NCBI GenBank assembly: GCA_007129135.1
Contig: SKWB01000124.1
Coordinates: 1-16,836, forward strand
Origin: Halococcaceae archaeon
GTDB lineage: Archaea; Halobacteriota; Halobacteria; Halobacteriales; Halalkalicoccaceae
Direction: 5' to 3'
DNA: 16,836 bases
Shown: positions 8,931-16,378 of the stretch, piece after piece
How positions within the stretch are numbered: position 1 is the stretch's first letter
How the letters are laid out: each line of letters opens with the position of its first letter
Notes under the pieces: generated by a model
The model's database searches: none
What the model was told of the DNA's origin: nothing
What the model saw: the letters and a program-made list of their open reading frames with translations, nothing else
Position numbers and translations under genes: made by a program

Positions 8931-8943
8931 TACGAATTTCGTA
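8931..8943. promoter_or_regulatory. Perfect inverted repeat, putative operator
   Basis: TACGAA-T-TTCGTA is a perfect 13-base palindrome with six-base arms. It is centred about 50 bases upstream of the operon's TATA box. Its position suits an activator or a distal operator; which regulator binds is unknown. Confidence 0.45.
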
Positions 8944-8945
8944 AA

Positions 8946-8960
8946 ACAGTCGTACACTGT
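8946..8960. promoter_or_regulatory. Second inverted repeat, putative operator half-site pair
   Basis: ACAGT-CGTAC-ACTGT has perfect five-base arms around a five-base spacer. It lies three bases beyond the TACGAA palindrome. The pairing of two dyads in one AT-rich island suggests a regulator-binding region rather than chance, but arms this short are weak evidence alone. Confidence 0.35.
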
Positions 8961-9193
8961 CTACCGGTTTTTTCCCACGAACCCGAACGATCACGGACTG
9001 TCACGCGAATTAAACGCTATGGTACAGAGTGTCAATGTTCGGAGAGAAGATGCCCCGATCTGGGTCATCCTGATCGGACCTGTTCCCGGTTCACCGGACC
9101 CGGTCGGTGGTGGACTCGTACCGTCGGCTGTGACCCTTGTGACTGCTCCCGGCACCGCGAGACGCGATACCCCCGAGCGGGTACAGCCCCGTC

Positions 9194-9751
9194 TCACTCG
9201 TCGACGACGACGACCGACCCGTCGCGCACGTCGACCGTGATCAGCGTCTTCACGGACCGGCCCGACTCGCGGAGTTTCTCCCCGCCGTCGAGCTTCTCGA
9301 TCACCGCGATGACGTCGACCACCTCCGCGCCGATGTCGGTGAGCGCGTCGGTGATCGCTCTGAGCGTTCCGCCCGTACTGAGCACGTCGTCGAGGACGAG
9401 CACGCGGTCGCCGGCCTCCACGTCGTTGATGTACATCTGGTTCTCGTCGTAGCCGGTCTCCTGGAAGAGCGCGACCTCGCCCTCCAAGCCGTACTGGCGC
9501 TTTCTGATGACGACCAGCGGGATGTCGGTCATCAGCGAGACCGCCGTCGAGATGTGGATCCCCATCGCCGCGGGGGTGACGATCTTGTCGACGTCCTCCA
9601 GTCGAGCCTCCCGGATGATCCTGATGACGATCTCGCGCAGCAGGCCCGGTTCGAGCATCGGCACGCCGTCGCTGATCGGGTGGACGAAGTAGTGATAGCC
9701 CTCTTTCTCGATGATCGGCGCGTCCGAGAGCGAGCGCGCGAGCTTATCCAT
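9194..9751 (-). CDS. hpt: Hypoxanthine/guanine phosphoribosyltransferase, archaeal type
   Basis: A 185-residue cytoplasmic purine-salvage enzyme. It transfers phosphoribose from PRPP to hypoxanthine or guanine, giving IMP or GMP. The type I phosphoribosyltransferase PRPP motif is visible as [13 protein letters not shown] (117-129). Upstream of it are [10 protein letters not shown] (59-68, the region contacting pyrophosphate) and the [11 protein letters not shown] flexible-loop region (83-93). Length and layout fit the archaeal HGPRTase group, which resembles adenine phosphoribosyltransferase in sequence, so adenine use cannot be excluded from sequence alone. The ATG at 9751 is supported by a TATA-like box about 26 bases upstream. 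It lies 42 bases after the last antiporter gene on the same strand but has its own promoter. Confidence 0.88.
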   Translation of the reverse strand: MDKLARSLSDAPIIEKEGYHYFVHPISDGVPMLEPGLLREIVIRIIREARLEDVDKIVTPAAMGIHISTAVSLMTDIPLVVIRKRQYGLEGEVALFQETGYDENQMYINDVEAGDRVLVLDDVLSTGGTLRAITDALTDIGAEVVDVIAVIEKLDGGEKLRESGRSVKTLITVDVRDGSVVVVDE

Positions 9752-9774
9752 GCCGTGGGTTCTCGCCTCCCGAG

Positions 9775-9780
9775 TAAAAG
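9775..9780 (-). promoter_or_regulatory. TATA-like box for hpt
   Basis: CTTTTA on the minus strand is centred about 26 bases before the hpt ATG at 9751, fitting leaderless transcription. It sits in the 42-base gap after the antiporter operon, so hpt can be expressed independently of it. Confidence 0.5.
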
Positions 9781-9793
9781 CCTCCGAAACGCC

Positions 9794-11629
9794 TCAGAGG
9801 AGGAGCCAGAGGATCACGGTGAGCACGACCGTGATCAACAGGACCGTCGTCCCGATCGACGCCCGTAGCCGGAGCGTCGACGGCTTTCGCTCTCCCACCG
9901 CCGCCCCGCCGTCGGGCCGACGCTCCGCGGTCGGCCCGAGCCGCTGGGTGTCGACGAGCCAGTTCGGCAGCCTCCGGCCGACACGCCTGACCGCGAGGAC
10001 GGGGTTGTTCCCGACCCAGTAGCAGCTGGTGACGAGCGAGACGGCGAGCGCGTCGACCGCCCGGTAGAGGTCGGTGACCGCGAACATCGTCCCCCGCCCG
10101 AGCGTGAAGGTCGCCGGGTTGAGGACGACCTCCATATCGGGGATGTCGCCGAGCCCGGAGAGCGGCTTTCGGACCAGGGCGAAGCCGACGACCGACACGA
10201 CCAGCAGCGTGAGCGCGTCGGTCAGGTGACCGATGCTGTAGGGGGCGACTTGCCCCTCGCCGATCACCTCGGGCCCGAACGGCAGCAGCTCGACGAGCCC
10301 CTGCCACCAGACGCCGAAGACGATACAGGCAGCCGCGACCGCGAGCATCGCGGCCGACTGGCCGGGATTCGCGTCGGGTACGGAGATGGAGCTCTCGCCG
10401 TGGAGGAAGGTGTAGTAGCCGAGCTTGATGAACGAGAGGAAGGTGCCGATCGCCCCGATCATCAGGAGCCAGTAGAGCGCGAGGTACTCCGAGGAGCCGT
10501 AGTAGGTGGGGTTCGCGGCGTCGAAGACCATCCCTTTACTGATGAAGCCGTTGAAGCCCGGGAGCGCGACGATCGAGAACGCCCCGATCGCGTACGCCGT
10601 GGCCGTGATCGGCATCTCCCGCCAGAGCCCCCCGAGCTCGTACAGGTCGTTCTCGCCGGTTCGGTAGATGACGACCCCGATCGCCATGAACAGCAGGCTC
10701 TTGTAGAGGACGTTGTTGAAGAGGTGGCCCATCGCACCGGAGACGGCGATCGCCGTCCCGATCCCGATCCCGGCGACCATGTAGCCGAGCTGGGCTTGGA
10801 TGTGATAGGAGAGCAGCGCGCGCATGTCGTGCTGGAGCAGCGCGAAGACGACGCCGTAGACCGCCATCAGCCCGCCCATGTAGGCGAGAAAGAGGTTACC
10901 CTCGGGGAACGCCCGGTAGAGGACGTACGCGCTGGTCTTCGTGGTGTAGGCCGCGAGGAAGACCGAGGCGGCGAAGTGTGGCCGCGGGTAGGTGTCGGGT
11001 AGCCAGGTGTGGAGCCCGATGAACGCGACGTTGACGCCGATCCCGAGCGCGGCGAGCAGCGCCGGGATCCCGGGGGCGATACCCGCCGCACCCTCGCCGT
11101 AGGTGAAGGTGCCGACCTCGGCGAAGTGCCAGACGACGGCGAAGAGCACGAGACTGCCGCCGATCCCGTGGGCGATGGCGTACCGATAGCCCGCGCGCAC
11201 GGCGTCGCCGCCGTAGTGCCAGACGAGCAGCGTCGAGGTGACCGCCATGACCTCCCAGTAGAAGACGAGGACGAGCCAGTCCCCCGCGAACGCCGCCCCG
11301 AGCGAGGAGGCGACGTAGGCGAGCGCGAACGCCGCCATCGTCTTCGACGCCTCGCTGGAGTGGGCGAACAGCACCGCACCCGCCCCGAGAAAGCCCATGA
11401 CGAAGCCGAGCATCGCGGTGAACTCGTCGACCAGGAACGGGGTGGCCTCGAAGCCGAGGAACGTCGTCTCCAGGTAGGTGCCGTACGGGATCGAGAGCGA
11501 GAGGACGGCGACGGCGACGAGCGAGAGCGCCCCCAGACCGAAGCCGACCGTCCGGGGGAGGACGAGCACGAGCAGCGCCGCCGCGAAGACGAGCAGTGGC
11601 GGGTACAGGAGGGCGAGCGCCTCGGTCAT
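9794..11629 (-). CDS. Third antiporter-like subunit, MnhD/NuoM-N family, of the Mrp-type complex
   Basis: A 611-residue polytopic membrane protein of the proton-conducting antiporter family (MrpD/NuoL/M/N). Conserved charged residues are the helix-5 Glu126 (FYWEVMAV), Lys231 (TTKTSAYVLYR) and Lys310 (NNVLYKSLLF). The lysine normally found seven residues before the HTWLPD histidine is replaced by Asn200 (GIGVNVAFIGLHTWLP), and the usual Pro before LH is Gly205. This lysine is important for proton movement in characterised MrpD-like proteins. A long soluble C-terminal part (about 490-590) precedes a final membrane helix (591-611), recalling the lateral extension of NuoL but shorter. It is the last gene of the operon; its ATG overlaps the previous stop by four bases. 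A GGGAGG ribosome site lies at 11637-11642. Confidence 0.88.
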   Translation of the reverse strand: MTEALALLYPPLLVFAAALLVLVLPRTVGFGLGALSLVAVAVLSLSIPYGTYLETTFLGFEATPFLVDEFTAMLGFVMGFLGAGAVLFAHSSEASKTMAAFALAYVASSLGAAFAGDWLVLVFYWEVMAVTSTLLVWHYGGDAVRAGYRYAIAHGIGGSLVLFAVVWHFAEVGTFTYGEGAAGIAPGIPALLAALGIGVNVAFIGLHTWLPDTYPRPHFAASVFLAAYTTKTSAYVLYRAFPEGNLFLAYMGGLMAVYGVVFALLQHDMRALLSYHIQAQLGYMVAGIGIGTAIAVSGAMGHLFNNVLYKSLLFMAIGVVIYRTGENDLYELGGLWREMPITATAYAIGAFSIVALPGFNGFISKGMVFDAANPTYYGSSEYLALYWLLMIGAIGTFLSFIKLGYYTFLHGESSISVPDANPGQSAAMLAVAAACIVFGVWWQGLVELLPFGPEVIGEGQVAPYSIGHLTDALTLLVVSVVGFALVRKPLSGLGDIPDMEVVLNPATFTLGRGTMFAVTDLYRAVDALAVSLVTSCYWVGNNPVLAVRRVGRRLPNWLVDTQRLGPTAERRPDGGAAVGERKPSTLRLRASIGTTVLLITVVLTVILWLLL

Positions 11630-13380
11630 AGTACCGCCTCCCCGGTCACGCCCTCGACGATGTAGACCGCCAGGTCGAGGAAGACGGCGAGGTCGGGGAC
11701 GATCCCCAGGAGGACCGCCCCGGTGACGATCACGGCGATCGGCATGAGCATGAGCCAGGTGCTCTCCTCCCTGATCGGCGTCCGCTTCCAGCCGCCCGGC
11801 GGCGCGCCGCCGTGGTGGTGGTCGTCGTGGGCGTCGTGGTCCTCGTCGGTGTGATCGCTCGGGTGCATATCGACCGCGTAGGCGGGTTCGTGATCGTCAC
11901 CCTCGTGACCGCCGTCTGTGACGGCGTGTGCGTGGTCGTCGTCGAAGTAGGACTCGCGCTGGCCGCCCACCGGGTACTCCAAGAGCGGCTTCGCGTCGTG
12001 GCGCTCTTCGGTCTCGAAGAAGGCGGTGTAGACGACCGGCCAGAGGTAGGCGATGTTCAGGATACCGGAGACGATGAGCGCGAGCGCGAAGATCGAGAGG
12101 CCGGCCTCGAGCCCGCCGATCAGGAGGTAGAACTTGCTGACGAAGCCAGCTAAGAGAGGAATGCCGGCCATGCTCGCCGCGCCGAGGGCGAACGCGCCCA
12201 TGGTGAGCGGCATCCGTTTCCCGATGCCGGCCATCTCGCTGACGTAATCCGTGTGGGTCTCGACGTGGACCGCACCCGCACAGAAGAAGAGCGTGAGCTT
12301 CCCGAAGGCGTGGGCGGGGATGTGGAGCAGTGCGCCCACCAGGGCGATCGGGTGTAGCATCGAGAGCCCGAGCACGATGTAGGAGAGCTGTGCGGTCGTC
12401 GAGTAGGCGAGTCTGCGTTTCAGGTGGTCCTTTCTGAGCGCGATGACGCTCGCGGCGACGAGCGTGAACGCCGCGAGCGCCGCGAGCGGGACGTTCACCC
12501 CGAGTTCGCCGGTGAGTTCCGGGCCGAAGGTGTCGAGGATGACCCGAGCGACGCCGAAGGCACCCGATTTGACGACCGCCACCGCGTGGAGCAGTCCGGA
12601 GACCGGCGTCGGAGCGACCATCGCGTCGGCCAGCCAGGAGTGAAGCGGCATCACCGCGGCCTTCACGCCGAAGCCGGCAGCGAGGAGGAAGAAGCCGATC
12701 GAGGCGGCGAGCGGGTCGGTCGCGGCCGCTTCGGCGAGCGCCTCGATCCCACCCGTCTCGAAGGCGACGGTCGCCTCGCCCACGCCCGCGGTGAGCCAGT
12801 AGACGAGCACCGTACCGGCGAGGAGGAAGACCCCGCCGCCGAAGAACGTGTAGAAGAGGTACTTCCGTCCCGCGATACGGGCCTCGTCGTCCTCGTTGTG
12901 GGCGACCAGCGGGTAGGTGACCAGCGAGAGCAGCTCGTAGAAGATGAAGATCGTCACGAGGTTGCCCGCGAAGGCGATGCCCATCGCGGTCGAGAGGCTG
13001 GCGGCGAACGAGGCGAAGAATCGGGTCTGGCCGTGTTCGTTCAGCCCGCGCATGTAGCCCGTCGCGTAGAACGAGGTGAAGATCCAGAGGAAGCTCGCGA
13101 GCAGCGCGAAGAGCATCCCCAGCGGGTCCGCCCGCAGCGAGAAGTCGATCCCGGCGACGAACTCGTATCCCGTCGCCTCGACGAAGCTCCACTCGTAGAC
13201 GGTCCCGGCCATGACGCCCGGGAGCATCGAGAGGACGATCCCGAACTTCGAGAGCGCGGCGAGCACCGACCAGCCCTCACGGACGTTCGGGTAGCGATAC
13301 GACGCGACGATCAGGGCGACCGCGAGCGCGGAGACGAGCACCGCGGCGAGCGGTCTGATATCCGTGATGACTTCGCTCAT
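11626..13380 (-). CDS. NuoL/MrpA-N-like antiporter subunit of the Mrp-type complex, with His-rich loop
   Basis: A 584-residue polytopic membrane protein resembling the N-terminal module of MrpA and complex I NuoL. It carries the full set of conserved charged residues: Glu149 (FYELLSLVTYPL), Lys240 and His247 (GVKAAVMPLHSWL), His265 and Lys271 (LLHAVAVVKSG), and Lys361 (HAFGKLTLFF). These suggest a working proton pathway. It lacks the MrpA C-terminal extension; that part is encoded separately upstream as the 178-residue subunit. Near the C-terminus, a hydrophilic loop at 481-524 has eleven histidines mixed with Asp/Glu, followed by one or two last membrane helices (about 541-575). The ATG has a perfect GGAGGTG ribosome site and overlaps the mnhD stop by four bases. 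Confidence 0.9.
   Translation of the reverse strand: MSEVITDIRPLAAVLVSALAVALIVASYRYPNVREGWSVLAALSKFGIVLSMLPGVMAGTVYEWSFVEATGYEFVAGIDFSLRADPLGMLFALLASFLWIFTSFYATGYMRGLNEHGQTRFFASFAASLSTAMGIAFAGNLVTIFIFYELLSLVTYPLVAHNEDDEARIAGRKYLFYTFFGGGVFLLAGTVLVYWLTAGVGEATVAFETGGIEALAEAAATDPLAASIGFFLLAAGFGVKAAVMPLHSWLADAMVAPTPVSGLLHAVAVVKSGAFGVARVILDTFGPELTGELGVNVPLAALAAFTLVAASVIALRKDHLKRRLAYSTTAQLSYIVLGLSMLHPIALVGALLHIPAHAFGKLTLFFCAGAVHVETHTDYVSEMAGIGKRMPLTMGAFALGAASMAGIPLLAGFVSKFYLLIGGLEAGLSIFALALIVSGILNIAYLWPVVYTAFFETEERHDAKPLLEYPVGGQRESYFDDDHAHAVTDGGHEGDDHEPAYAVDMHPSDHTDEDHDAHDDHHHGGAPPGGWKRTPIREESTWLMLMPIAVIVTGAVLLGIVPDLAVFLDLAVYIVEGVTGEAVL
11809..11940 (-). other. Histidine/aspartate-rich loop coding segment in the NuoL-like subunit
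   Basis: The segment encodes residues 481-524 of the NuoL-like protein. Eleven histidines fall at 483, 485, 492, 497, 506, 510, 515, 518 and 521-523, ending in DDHHHGG. The composition resembles metal-binding loops of zinc or nickel transporters and chaperones; no function is known here. Confidence 0.7.
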
Positions 13381-14915
13381 GAGAACACCTCCGAGACGAA
13401 CGGATCGAACAGCTCGTTGAACGTCCCCCCGGCGAAGCCGAGGGCCACGGCGAGGACGGCGGCGCCGACGGCGAGGCCGATCATCCCGAGCGAGACGGGG
13501 TCGGCCTCGTCGAGCGTCCCGACGAGGACGCCCTCACCGCCGTCGGTCGCGACGGCGTGTGATGCGGGCGCGCCCGTCGCATGGGTGAAGAACATCTTCT
13601 CCAGCAGGCGGGCGACGTAACCGAGGGTGAGCATCGTGCTGAGGAAGATCACCGCGGCGACCGGCCAGAGTTCGGCCTCGACCGACCCGACCGCGATGTA
13701 CCACTTGCCGATGAAGCCGACGGAGGGCGGGATGCCGATCAGCGCGATTCCCAACACCGCGGTCGCGCTGGCGACGGCCGGCCGGTGGGCGAACAGCCCC
13801 GCGTACTCGTCGACCTTTCGAGCGCCGTAGCCGGCGGCGACGATCCCCGCACAGACGAACAGCCCGGCTTTCATGATCCCGTGGCCGACCAGGTGGACGA
13901 GCGCGCCGACGAGCGCGGTCTCCGTGAGCAGGCCGTAGGCGGCGACGATCAGGCCGAACTGCGAGACCGAGGAGAACGCGAGCATCCGTTTCACGTCCAC
14001 CTGGATCACCGCGAGCAGGCTGCCCGCGACGACGCTCACCGAGCCGACGGTGACGACGATCTCCTGGAGGTAGGGCGTCGTAGCGACGAACTCGACGGTG
14101 TAGACGCCGAAGATCACCCGCGCGAGCGCGTAGGCCGAGACCGTCGAGACGAGCGCCGCGATCATCGGCGTCACCCCGTCGGGGGCGTGCTGGTAGGCGT
14201 CGGGCTGCCAGGTGTGTAACGGCCACTGGGCGACCTTGATCGCGAAGCCGACGAACATGAAGGCGAAGGCCATCCGTACGAGGGGGTCGTCGTAGCCCGC
14301 CTCGGGGATCGCCGTCGCGAGGTCGATCATGTTCAGCGTGCCCGTCGCGAGGAAGACGAAGCCGACGCCGACGAGGTAGAGCGAGGCCCCCACGGTGCCG
14401 ATGATGAGGTACTTGAGCGCGGCGACCGCCGCCTCCGCGCCGTCGGACTTCGCGATCAGGCCGTAGGTCGCGATGCCGGTGATCTCCAAGAAGACGAAGA
14501 GGTTGAAGACGTCGCCGGTGAGGCTGATCCCCATCAGCCCGCCGACGAGGAGCAGGTAGCCGCTGTAGAACGTGTTCCCGCGCGGGCCGCCGTGGCGGGT
14601 GTAGGCGAGGGTCGCGAGCGAGACCGCCGCGATCAGGAGCACGACGATCGTCGAGAGCTCGTCAGCGACGAGCGCGATCCCGACCGGCTGGTCGAACCCG
14701 CCCAGGTTGTGGATCACCTGGACGCGCTCGCCGACCCCGTAGACCGCGTTCGTGACCGGAAGCGCGAGCGCGAAGACGATGCCACAGACCGCGGTGGCGC
14801 AGGCCCAGCCAACGTCGTCGTAGCGGAGGCCGAGCGCGAGCGGGAGCGTCGCCCCGAGGATCGGGACGATCACGAGCAGCGCGGGAAGCAGTTCGAGGGC
14901 CGTCGGACTACTCAT
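13377..14915 (-). CDS. mnhD: Multisubunit Na+/H+ antiporter subunit D
   Basis: A 512-residue polytopic membrane subunit of the Mrp/Mnh complex, of usual MrpD length. Key residues are Glu144 (FLEITGIATYGLI), Lys227 with His234 (FAIKVAQWPLHTWQPDAY) and Lys349 (HGIMKAGLF), corresponding to the helix-5 Glu and helix-7 and helix-12 Lys of the family. The lysine common in helix 8 (LLTK-type motif) seems to be replaced by Thr258 (ALVSTVSAYALAR). The start at 14915 is well supported: a perfect GGAGGTG lies seven bases upstream, and the gene overlaps the mnhC stop by eight bases. The complex should exchange cytoplasmic Na+ or another cation for H+, a housekeeping task in high salt. Confidence 0.93.
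   Translation of the reverse strand: MSSPTALELLPALLVIVPILGATLPLALGLRYDDVGWACATAVCGIVFALALPVTNAVYGVGERVQVIHNLGGFDQPVGIALVADELSTIVVLLIAAVSLATLAYTRHGGPRGNTFYSGYLLLVGGLMGISLTGDVFNLFVFLEITGIATYGLIAKSDGAEAAVAALKYLIIGTVGASLYLVGVGFVFLATGTLNMIDLATAIPEAGYDDPLVRMAFAFMFVGFAIKVAQWPLHTWQPDAYQHAPDGVTPMIAALVSTVSAYALARVIFGVYTVEFVATTPYLQEIVVTVGSVSVVAGSLLAVIQVDVKRMLAFSSVSQFGLIVAAYGLLTETALVGALVHLVGHGIMKAGLFVCAGIVAAGYGARKVDEYAGLFAHRPAVASATAVLGIALIGIPPSVGFIGKWYIAVGSVEAELWPVAAVIFLSTMLTLGYVARLLEKMFFTHATGAPASHAVATDGGEGVLVGTLDEADPVSLGMIGLAVGAAVLAVALGFAGGTFNELFDPFVSEVFS
13386..13392 (-). promoter_or_regulatory. Ribosome binding site for the NuoL-like subunit
   Basis: Perfect GGAGGTG on the minus strand, five bases before the ATG at 13380 and inside the end of mnhD. 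Confidence 0.7.
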
Positions 14916-15351
14916 CGATGCGCACCTCCCGCAGGGTCTCCTCGTTCATCGTGCCGTACTCGGTGTAGATCCGGATGATCAGCGCGAGTCCGACCGCCGT
15001 GAGGCTGATCCCGACGACGATCGCGGTGAGGACGATCACGTGCGGGAGCGGGCTCGCGACCGCGAGTTCGCCCGGCGTCGCCTCGGTCGGGACGACCGGC
15101 GAGCCCCCACCCTCGACGTAGGCCGTCGCGACGAAGAAGAGGAAGACAGCGGTCTGAAAGAGGTTCATCCCGATGACCTTCTTCACGAGATTGGGGCTCG
15201 CGATCATCATGTAGAGCCCGATCGAGAGCAGGACGAAGACCGTCGCGTAGGCATAGCGCGTGAGGAAGGTCTCCACGAGCGCGGGGGCGAACGTGACGTC
15301 CGCGAGGCCCGCGAGGACCGGGGTGGCCACGGGTGTGAGCGTGTCGATCAC
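14908..15351 (-). CDS. mnhC: Multisubunit Na+/H+ antiporter subunit C (NuoK-like)
   Basis: A 147-residue membrane subunit homologous to NuoK/MrpC, with three membrane helices at about 34-52, 59-80 and 102-128. Family signatures are NLVKKVIGMNLFQTAV (54-69) and PLPHVIVLTAIVVG (101-114). The N-terminus is about 25-30 residues longer than typical MrpC, but the GTG start at 15349-15351 overlaps the mnhB stop by four bases (GTGA) and is preceded by GGAGGGTGA-type sequence. Coupled translation from this start is therefore likely. It acts inside the membrane complex beside MnhD, probably in a scaffold or proton-path role. Confidence 0.92.
   Translation of the reverse strand: MIDTLTPVATPVLAGLADVTFAPALVETFLTRYAYATVFVLLSIGLYMMIASPNLVKKVIGMNLFQTAVFLFFVATAYVEGGGSPVVPTEATPGELAVASPLPHVIVLTAIVVGISLTAVGLALIIRIYTEYGTMNEETLREVRIDE
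14923..14929 (-). promoter_or_regulatory. Ribosome binding site for mnhD
   Basis: Perfect GGAGGTG on the minus strand, seven bases before the ATG at 14915 and within the 3' end of mnhC. It decides the mnhD start and explains the eight-base gene overlap. Confidence 0.75.
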
Positions 15352-15842
15352 GCCTCCTCACCCTCCCGGTGGAGCCCGGCGGCCGTCGCGAAGAAGAGGC
15401 CGATGAAGACCCCGGCGACGATCAGCGCGATCCCGCCCACCTCGATCGCCTCCATCCCCCACTTCGTCCCGTCGGGGATCCCCAGGATCGTCTCGAACAG
15501 TCGGTACTCGAGGAAGGCACCCCCGAGGGCCATCGTGGCGAGGCCCACGCCGATGAAGATGGCGACCCCGCCGGCGACCAGTCCGGTGACGACGGAGTTC
15601 CGCAGCCACTCGCGGGTCGGCTCGATGCCGAAGGCGAACGCGAGCATCAGGATCGTCACGCCGATGATCGCCCCGCCCTGGAAGCTCCCGCCGGGGGTGT
15701 CCGCGCCGTGCAGCGAGAGGAACAGGCCGTACGTGAGTGCGAAGGGCGCGACGAGCCTGACCGCGGTGAGGATCACCTGGCTCTCGACGTAGGTGTCGTC
15801 GAAGGCCTCGCCTCGCTCCATCGACCGGTCGGCGCGGGCCAT
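15348..15842 (-). CDS. mnhB: Multisubunit Na+/H+ antiporter subunit B
   Basis: A 164-residue membrane subunit of the MnhB/MrpB family. The hallmark HGADTPGGSFQGG (45-57; usually HGHLTPGGGFQGG) follows the first helix. Further helices are at about 57-73, 81-105 and 134-156, and there is a charged N-terminal tail. The frame stays open far upstream, antisense-like across the preceding subunit. The real start is the ATG at 15840-15842, because it overlaps that subunit's stop by one base and has a perfect GGAGGTG upstream. An alternative start at Met8 cannot be excluded. Its own stop overlaps mnhC by four bases. Confidence 0.92.
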   Translation of the reverse strand: MARADRSMERGEAFDDTYVESQVILTAVRLVAPFALTYGLFLSLHGADTPGGSFQGGAIIGVTILMLAFAFGIEPTREWLRNSVVTGLVAGGVAIFIGVGLATMALGGAFLEYRLFETILGIPDGTKWGMEAIEVGGIALIVAGVFIGLFFATAAGLHREGEEA

Positions 15843-16378
15843 CAGGCGAACACCTCCCGGTTGAGCACGAGCAGCGTGGCCATCCCGGCGGCGAAGACGA
15901 CGACCGCCTCGCCGAAGGTGTCGAAGCCTCGGTAGGCCGCGAGCACCGCGGTGACGGCGTTCTGGACGCCGGTGTCGTCGTACGTGTGCTGGATGTAGTA
16001 CTGGGTGACGTCGGGGTTCGACCAGACCGGCGCGGCCGGGTCGCCCACCGCTGGTGCGTCGGGGACCGTCGTGAGCAACACGAGCGCGAGCGCGCTGACG
16101 GCGATCAGGCCGGGTACGTGGATCTCCTCGAAGAGGTCGTCGCTCGCGGGTCGACTCGTCTTCGCGATCGTCAGCAGCAGGAGGATCGAGGTGACGCCGG
16201 CGCCGATCGCCGCCTCGGTCATCGCCACGTCGGGTGCCAGGAGCACCGTATAGAGGATCGCCATCCCGAGGCTGTAGGCGGCGAAGACGATGATCGCCGA
16301 CAGCACGTCGCGAAAGAGCGCCGTCGCGACGGCGGTGACGAAGACGAAGACGACCAGCGTGCCCTCGAGCGGGGTCAC
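15842..16378 (-). CDS. Fused MbhD/MbhE-like subunit (MrpA C-terminal-like), DUF4040-type
   Basis: A 178-residue membrane protein. Its N-terminal half (1-72) is the DUF4040/MbhD module with APDVAMTEAAIGAG (48-61). After a polar linker and a helix (about 89-104) plus an extracellular loop, the C-terminal part (141-175) matches MbhE-like segments (VTAVLAAYRGFDTFGEA). In bacterial Mrp these modules form the tail of the large MrpA subunit; in archaeal Mbh complexes they are separate small subunits. Here both are on one chain, separate from the NuoL-like protein. The start is GTG at 16376-16378, overlapping the mnhG stop by four bases with GGGGGTGA six bases upstream. Annotation pipelines may call it subunit B or a hypothetical protein. 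Confidence 0.85.
   Translation of the reverse strand: MTPLEGTLVVFVFVTAVATALFRDVLSAIIVFAAYSLGMAILYTVLLAPDVAMTEAAIGAGVTSILLLLTIAKTSRPASDDLFEEIHVPGLIAVSALALVLLTTVPDAPAVGDPAAPVWSNPDVTQYYIQHTYDDTGVQNAVTAVLAAYRGFDTFGEAVVVFAAGMATLLVLNREVFA
15851..15857 (-). promoter_or_regulatory. Ribosome binding site for mnhB
   Basis: Perfect GGAGGTG on the minus strand, eight bases before the ATG at 15842 and inside the last codons of the upstream subunit. It rules out the much longer open frame as the true mnhB start. Confidence 0.7.

Larger units (their letters stand above)
8859..9193. other. Intergenic regulatory region between hpt and the transporter operon
   Basis: 335 bases with no convincing gene. It is clearly AT-richer than its surroundings between about 8860 and 9015. 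It contains the binding-protein TATA box, a second TATA-like stretch (ATAATAT, 8911-8917), two small perfect inverted repeats and a T6 run (8968-8973). The hpt-proximal half (9020-9193) shows only weak short inverted repeats, such as ACCGG/CCGGT near 9095-9110, and no clear terminator. Confidence 0.6.

Noticed and set aside
8859..8957. Upstream extension of the binding protein by 33 codons
   Set aside because: It would put Cys- and aromatic-rich residues before the Tat signal and would place the TATA box inside the coding sequence. The ATG at 8858 gives a normal Tat lipoprotein.
8968..8973. T6 run on the plus strand as a transcription terminator
   Set aside because: No plus-strand gene ends nearby, and on the minus strand it reads as A6, so it cannot terminate hpt in the usual archaeal way.
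9019..9240. Plus-strand open frame of 73 codons in the gap upstream of the transporter operon
   Set aside because: Third codon positions lack the strong GC bias of neighbouring genes, the predicted protein has no recognisable feature, and its Arg-rich end runs antisense into hpt. No TATA-like box sits at 25-28 bases; the AT-rich GAATTAAAC is only about 5-12 bases upstream.
12424..13620. Plus-strand open frame (398 codons) opposite the NuoL-like and mnhD genes
   Set aside because: It is rich in Arg/Glu/Asp with no hydrophobic core and crosses two real genes on the other strand. This is a GC-rich shadow.
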